Source of the DNA: Asparagopsis taxiformis
Lineage: Eukaryota > Rhodophyta > Florideophyceae > Bonnemaisoniales > Bonnemaisoniaceae
Direction: 5' to 3'
DNA length: 32,951 nucleotides
Assembly: GCA_030407315.1 (NCBI GenBank)
Contig: JALQPE010000894.1
Span: 1-32,951, forward strand
Positions 28,671 to 32,951 of this stretch are shown piece after piece. The notes beneath the pieces were generated by a model, which searched no databases, was not told where the DNA came from, and was given only the letters and a program-made list of their open reading frames with translations. Position 1 is the stretch's first letter; the number at the start of each line of letters is the position of its first letter. The position numbers were made by a program, and so were the translations under genes.

Positions 28671-29128
28671 TACGTGGCAATTCCGAAATTGCAAATAATT
28701 ACGATTTCCGCGGAATTCGAATTTGGGCGGACCCGAGCGATAACAGCAATGCACGAACATTGCTGGCGCGAGCGCTCGCGCCACCGGCACACGTGTGCAA
28801 CGAACGTACTGGCAACGGCCAACGGACCAACGGGTCCCTACGTGCGACCCAAAAGGTCCTCTCCCATTCGGGGACGTTACGAGCAGTGTTTACACTGTAA
28901 AGCGATGCCATCGTGGCTATATAGGTATTGGCATCGTGCCGGGAGGGAAAGGGGACAATTACGTCTGTGTTTTCGGAAGTGGACGCGGACGTCCAGTCTC
29001 TCTAGTACGGGTCCTAGTCGGCCCCGAGATTTACTAGAACAAATGAACGTCCGCGTCCAAAAAAAATAAAAATTTTTTGGATGCGGACGTCCACTTTCTC
29101 TAGTACGTTTGGCGGAATACTAGGACCC
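28671..29128. other. Palindrome-rich non-coding stretch after the gag-like frame
   Basis: It contains many short palindromes (for example GCGCGAGCGCTCGCGC near 28765). GCGGACGTCCA occurs near 28984 and 29080, with the inverted GAACGTCCGCGTCC near 29045 around an A/T run. TCTCTAGTACG follows both direct copies. It could be the end region of a DNA element. No gene was recognised; the open frame across it is an extension of the gag-like frame into noncoding sequence. Confidence 0.5.
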
Positions 29129-29214
29129 TGTAGGACCTTAGCCCTTGTAGATAGATTGTACTTCCGAGGAGGATAAGAGGATAGGGATAAGGCTTCGAAC
29201 TCACGAGTGAGAGC
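29129..29214 (+). repeat. 87-bp dispersed repeat, copy 2
   Basis: It matches 16621-16707 in reverse orientation, from TGTAGGACCTTAGCCC to CACGAGTGAGAGC, with a handful of substitutions and a one-base length difference. Flanks on both sides are unrelated to those of copy 1, which defines the repeat ends well. Confidence 0.8.
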
Positions 29215-30570
29215 GCCGATTCCACGAGGCTGACGCCTCGTGCGATCCTAGTAGCCTGAGGGCTGTGTCGGGTGGATCGATCCCTCGGAGCCCGGACACC
29301 TGTCTCCCAACCCGGTAGCGGGTGGTAGAGCGGGGTCCGGGAGGGCTGGATCTAACCTGCCGGAGGGATCTATCGGCCGTGGCCGTCCTCAACCCACTTA
29401 AGGGTTAACTAGGCGCTTAGCGCGATGGATCCCCGCGGGGAATTGTGGTCGCCTCCACGCGTGGCTGCCCACACGACGGATTCCGCAACTGTGATACCGC
29501 CGGCGGCTGCGGTCGAGACCGATTGAGAAGCCCACGGGCGTTAGCTCGGTTGACCGGCTGGGAGTGCCGAACCGACAGCGCTCCCAGTCGGTAGCCTTGT
29601 CCCGGTGGGCGGAAGGCCACTCCCGGTCGCCTGACGGCGTTAAAAGAAGCGGGAAGGTGGTCCACTACCGCGGAGACGAACTGCCCTAGGGCAATCCACG
29701 TGCACTCCCGCCGGAGGAGACTCGCGGCGGGCAATTGGGGAAATGTGCGAGCGATCCCCAATTGGAGATCGAAACGGAGCAGCGGGTATCCGGTAAGGGA
29801 ACTGCCGCCGCCGTTTAGTTGTAAGTTAAACGACCACGGTCGAAAGATTTGGAACCGAGACGATCTGCCTTTATTGTAGCTTAGTGGTCAGTCCGTTGAC
29901 CTTAAATGGTCAACGAGACTGCCGGGACCGGACCAGGACCAATGGTCCCGGTCCGGCGTCCAATGGACCTTGTGGGGTGTTTATGCGGCCCAGGGGCCTT
30001 ACAGAGTAAGCTGCTACGTTGCTACGTGTAAACTAATAGAAACGGCTAGCCGTAACGTACACGTGCACAACTGTAACGGGAGAATCTTCCCGCTCGAACA
30101 CGTGTGTGACTAATCGCGCCTATATCGCTACACGTTGCACGCTCGCCGAAGGGTCCCGCGCAAGCAATGTGGCCCGGTGCCAATGCAAGGCGGCACGGGC
30201 CCATTCGCCCTTGGGCGACAATTGCCTTGCCACGTCACCGCGGCTAGTGATCCCCAACGCGGCTCTTCGCGGCTGATTCCCTATCGAGCACCCACTCACG
30301 CTCTCGAGCGTACCGCTTAAGCGACCCCTCCTGGCGCCCATTCCAGACGCCTGGAATTATCCCTCCCGCGACCGCTCGCAGCGCAATACGGAACGAGTCC
30401 CACAAAACACGAACATGGTCAACAAAATCTTACACGACTTGAAACCTACTCTCACTTCTATCGTATGCCCGAAAATATACACATACCAGAAACACCTCAC
30501 AGCTTCATTCCCCATCTTCGTAGATCCCTTCTTCACTCTCCTGGAGTCCTGCCGTTCCTGTTTCACCACT
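29215..30570. other. GC-rich repeat-derived region, no confident gene
   Basis: About 1.35 kb, mostly GC-rich with numerous short inverted pairs such as GTTGACC..GGTCAAC (29893-29912) and GGACC/GGTCC clusters (29928-29960). The strings GGACACCTGTC and GGGTGGT near 29300 echo the 3' part of the copia LTRs, so distant LTR sequence is possible. Open frames here have the skewed composition of antisense GC-rich DNA and no motifs. Confidence 0.45.
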
Positions 30571-30945
30571 CCTGCATCACATACACAACATCAGAATCAA
30601 CCACAACAGTCAGATTCAAAAGCAACGCTTACCACGCCAGATATCCTAGAAACTCCCTCACTTACCTCTCATCCATCCTACACACAATACAAACCATGAT
30701 CCAAAAACCTTGCAATGAATAATCATAGTCAGCAGTCCATATCTTCGCAAAGCACATCTTGGCACTCAATGAAACTTACCTTCCGTCATCAACATTCCTG
30801 CATCATCTACACAACATCGGAATCAACCACAACAGTCAGACTCAAAACCAACCTTCCCTCGCAGCATACTTTCAAAACTTCACGTACCTCTCTTCCATCC
30901 TCCGCTCAATACACACCATGAGTCAACAGGCTTCCAATGAAAAAT
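30571..30945 (+). repeat. Tandem duplication, 226-bp period, two copies
   Basis: CCTGCATCA at 30571 and 30797 starts two copies that share CAACATC.GAATCAACCAC, AACAGTCAGA.TCAAAA and a later CCATCCT/CAATACA(A/C)ACCATGA block. The second copy is cut at about 30945. Divergence is around 20% by eye. No coding potential is retained in common. Confidence 0.7.
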
Positions 30946-30985
30946 ATCGCATTAACGGACCTCGAGGGTAGAGGATGGAACGAAG

Positions 30986-31023
30986 GTACGTGCGCGAATC
31001 TTGATCAAGATTCGCGCACGTAC
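30986..31023. repeat. Perfect 38-bp palindrome
   Basis: The left half GTACGTGCGCGAATCTTGA is followed directly by its exact reverse complement with no loop. It stands alone, unlike the palindrome arrays at 4-10 kb, and has no sequence in common with them. Confidence 0.95.
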
Positions 31024-31599
31024 AAAGCAAAGTCGGTCAAAGAAGATCAGTCGGTGATGAGGGCGGAGTGGAGCCTGCGGCGTCGACCGGACAGCTTTCT
31101 GCGTCCGCTTAAGTCTTGCTGTGCATACTCGAAATCATCGCTGGCAGTGAGATTGAGTATGGCCCAAGCCATGGTCTCTGAATCCCCGAACAATGAGATC
31201 CGGATCGAGAACAACGAATATAACATATAATCAATATATGAGAATCCATTTGCTTTCCTTACATGATCCGTGGCATATCCGCTGTAAAGCACATTCAGAT
31301 TCCAGGAAGTTCGGAAATAAAAAAGTCTATTATTACAAATGAATAATTGAAAATTCATCTCCCAGGGCGGTCGTTCGTCCTTCCATGCACACGTTGCCAG
31401 CACGCAATGTGATGTAACAGCTGGAAATGATTGAACTCTCGGTTAAATTACACCGTTGGGATGTCAGCTGGAGTGAGCACAAAACTACTACCACAAAACT
31501 ACGAACACGTTACATTCCAAGTCTCGAAAGCACCACAAAAATAAAATTGGTCGCATCTGGACGGCACAGTCTCCCCTGTTCAGCTCGCAATCCTCCCTT
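31024..31599. other. Intergenic stretch before the right-hand transposase, no gene seen
   Basis: About 575 bp. A minus-strand frame at 31047-31403 has no recognisable motif and overlaps nothing conserved. A short AT-rich zone near 31200-31350 is followed by the beginning of the transposase-like region. Confidence 0.4.
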
Positions 31600-32951
31600 T
31601 TGCGTCAAAACTCGACACGGAATGCAAGTATGAAGGGGTGCTTCTACTACTGCGTAGATGCTTATGCGCTCGCGCTGCATGAGCGAACGTGTCGCTACCG
31701 TTTCAACCCCTCTCCCCAACATTTCAACAACGCTCGTGTCCCTGCCGTCACCCATGAGCCTGCTCGAAACGGCGACCATGATTCCCCGCAACCCAGCTCC
31801 CCAGACCCAGAATCTGGTCGTGCTTCCTCCAGCGACTCACCCTGTGACGCTCCACTGCCACCAACCTCAACCCCCTCCCGCGCAGACCTCCTCGTGCAAT
31901 CCCTCGCCGCCAGTCTCACAACCCTCGAGGACAAGGCCGGCGCTGGCCGCGTGAGCGAAGTCATCACCATCCTACAAGACCCCGCATTCTCCCTAGAAAA
32001 GTTCAACAGCGCCGTTCGCACCGTAGAAGAATGTCGCCACGTTACCGCTTCATGGTCGAAACATATTTCCGCACCGAAGGTTACAAGAGCCACATCATTC
32101 CAGACAAACTGGTAAGTACTCGGCACAGCTGTACCTCCGCGACCCAGTCGACATGCTCCGCAGGCAGTTAGCACTGGCTAACGACCAAAATACTCTCTTC
32201 CACCCCTCCCCACAGACCGCCCCAGACGGCACCGCAATATTTCTCATCCCCTACACACAGAAGTCGCGAAAACGCTGCACCAGGTTACTAGACAGCGCGT
32301 GCAGCTCTCGGAAGATCCACAGGTCGTATGGGCAGAGGAAACTGATCCTACCGCTTCCTCCTTTGCCGGCCTCCTCCAAGTGTACTCCGACAAGAGCAGC
32401 ACAAGCCTCAAGAGCTCCGCAATCGTCGCATACCCCATACACGTCACACTGCTCAACTTCTCCGCCCCCCTCCGTCGCCACTGCATCCGTACCGGCCTCA
32501 CCATCGTCGGGTATCTTCCGTACATTGTAACCCTTCGTCCAACGCCTTGTTCGGTGATGAAATGCCGACAACCTCTAGTTCTGCTAGTCGCGCTCGCAAA
32601 ATTGATATTCTTCATAAAGCACTCGAAAAAGTGTTTTCGTCCCTATCACCGCGTTCTCTCCGGGTCCCCTGCACAGACTCCACTGCAACTGCCCGCCAAT
32701 GCTTTCCACCTAGCCAATTATTGCTGCGACTTTCAGAGGCCAAGAGCTGTCATGCACTCGCAACAGCACTCCACCACACATCCCTGCCACCTCTGCTAAT
32801 CCCCGCCACTCAACTTGAATCACCGCGCCACACCAGCCCCGCTCCTCGATGATCCAGCTCTGCACGCCAAGAGAGCGCTCAGGAGCAACAAACTGCTCGC
32901 TCGAAGCTCTCTCCCTCCTCGAACAAACTCTGTCTCGAATCGACCGCTCTT
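31600..32951 (+). pseudogene. Plavaka/CACTA-like transposase, multiply frameshifted, runs off the edge
   Basis: Colinear pieces in different plus-strand frames resemble Plavaka-like transposases. SEVITILQDPAFSLEKFNSA (about 31955-32015) is the N-terminal helical block. A one-base slip follows near 32038; FMVETYFRTEGYKSHIIPDK is in the next frame. Another slip near 32112 leads to YSAQLYLRDPVDMLRRQL, the family's Y-x-R-D-P motif. Another near 32240 leads to LLQVYSDKSSTSLK (first catalytic Asp), AYPIHVTLLNF and GLTIVGYLP. A last shift near 32520-32545 leads to SRARKIDILHKALEKVFSSL. The second and third acidic residues would lie beyond the window. The start is uncertain; 31600 is simply the first ATG of the opening frame. 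It is a different lineage from the intact transposase at 10028-13831. Confidence 0.7.

Noticed and set aside
29417..29761. 114-codon minus-strand frame in GC-rich DNA
   Set aside because: Arg/Pro-rich composition typical of noncoding GC-rich sequence; no motif and no neighbour that would support it.
29876..29940. tRNA-like sequence (TAGCTTAGTGGT followed by a GTTGACC hairpin)
   Set aside because: An A-box-like string and a stem are present, but there is no T-arm with a GTTCRANNC box at the right distance and no acceptor stem.

Overview
The window looks like transposon-dense nuclear DNA from a eukaryote, most probably an alga. The evidence is long single-exon genes on both strands without operon structure, short GT..AG introns (56 and 61 bp), Ty1/copia LTRs and coding remnants, a Tc1/mariner transposase, an IS4/5-Harbinger-like DDE transposase, two CACTA/Plavaka-like transposases, minisatellites and many foldback repeats. 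A florideophyte red alga is my best guess, from recalled style of the transposases and the low intron density. I could not verify it. Almost the only host-type gene is a broken allantoinase.

Layout. 1-15.6 kb, mainly minus strand: a decayed gene (216-3855) and an intact 1086-codon paralogue (5432-8692) encode an unusual architecture. It has an N-terminal ParB/sulfiredoxin-like domain, a long charged low-complexity linker and a C-terminal 2OG-Fe(II)-dioxygenase-like domain. An intact 1267-codon CACTA/Plavaka-like transposase (10028-13831) follows. Between and around these genes lie three arrays (4061-4382, 4924-5211, 9364-9908). They are built from the same two palindromic modules, A (37 bp) and B (ACCGGGT-centred). 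14.8-18.4 kb: a 139-bp foldback, an 18-copy 35-bp hairpin minisatellite, a field of ACTGTCT motifs, and a 3'-truncated, frameshifted Tc1/mariner with one terminal repeat left. 18.4-22.5 kb: an IS4/5-Harbinger-like transposase on the minus strand, split by an approximately 1-kb GC-rich insertion with LTR-like signals. A two-exon gene of unknown function (21605-22541, plus) is divergent from it, across a region of repeated AAACTTTTG motifs.

22.7-28.7 kb: an allantoinase pseudogene with a predicted N-terminal membrane segment, cut off by the 3' end of a degenerate minus-strand copia pol. Then come two similar 686-bp copia LTRs in head-to-head orientation (24922-25606 minus, 27027-27712 plus), the second followed by a broken gag-like frame. 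28.7-31.6 kb: GC-rich repeat-derived sequence without a convincing gene, a second copy of an 87-bp repeat that also abuts the mariner break, a 226-bp tandem duplication and a perfect 38-bp palindrome. 31.6 kb to the edge: a multiply frameshifted Plavaka-like transposase on the plus strand that runs out of the window.

The most interesting point is the left 14 kb. An intact DDE transposase, an intact ParB-like plus dioxygenase-like fusion and shared palindromic arrays lie next to each other. The shape recalls the fungal KDZ-type transposons that travel with TET/JBP dioxygenases, but with a different accessory enzyme. That these parts form one element, and that the fusion protein acts on DNA, is inference.
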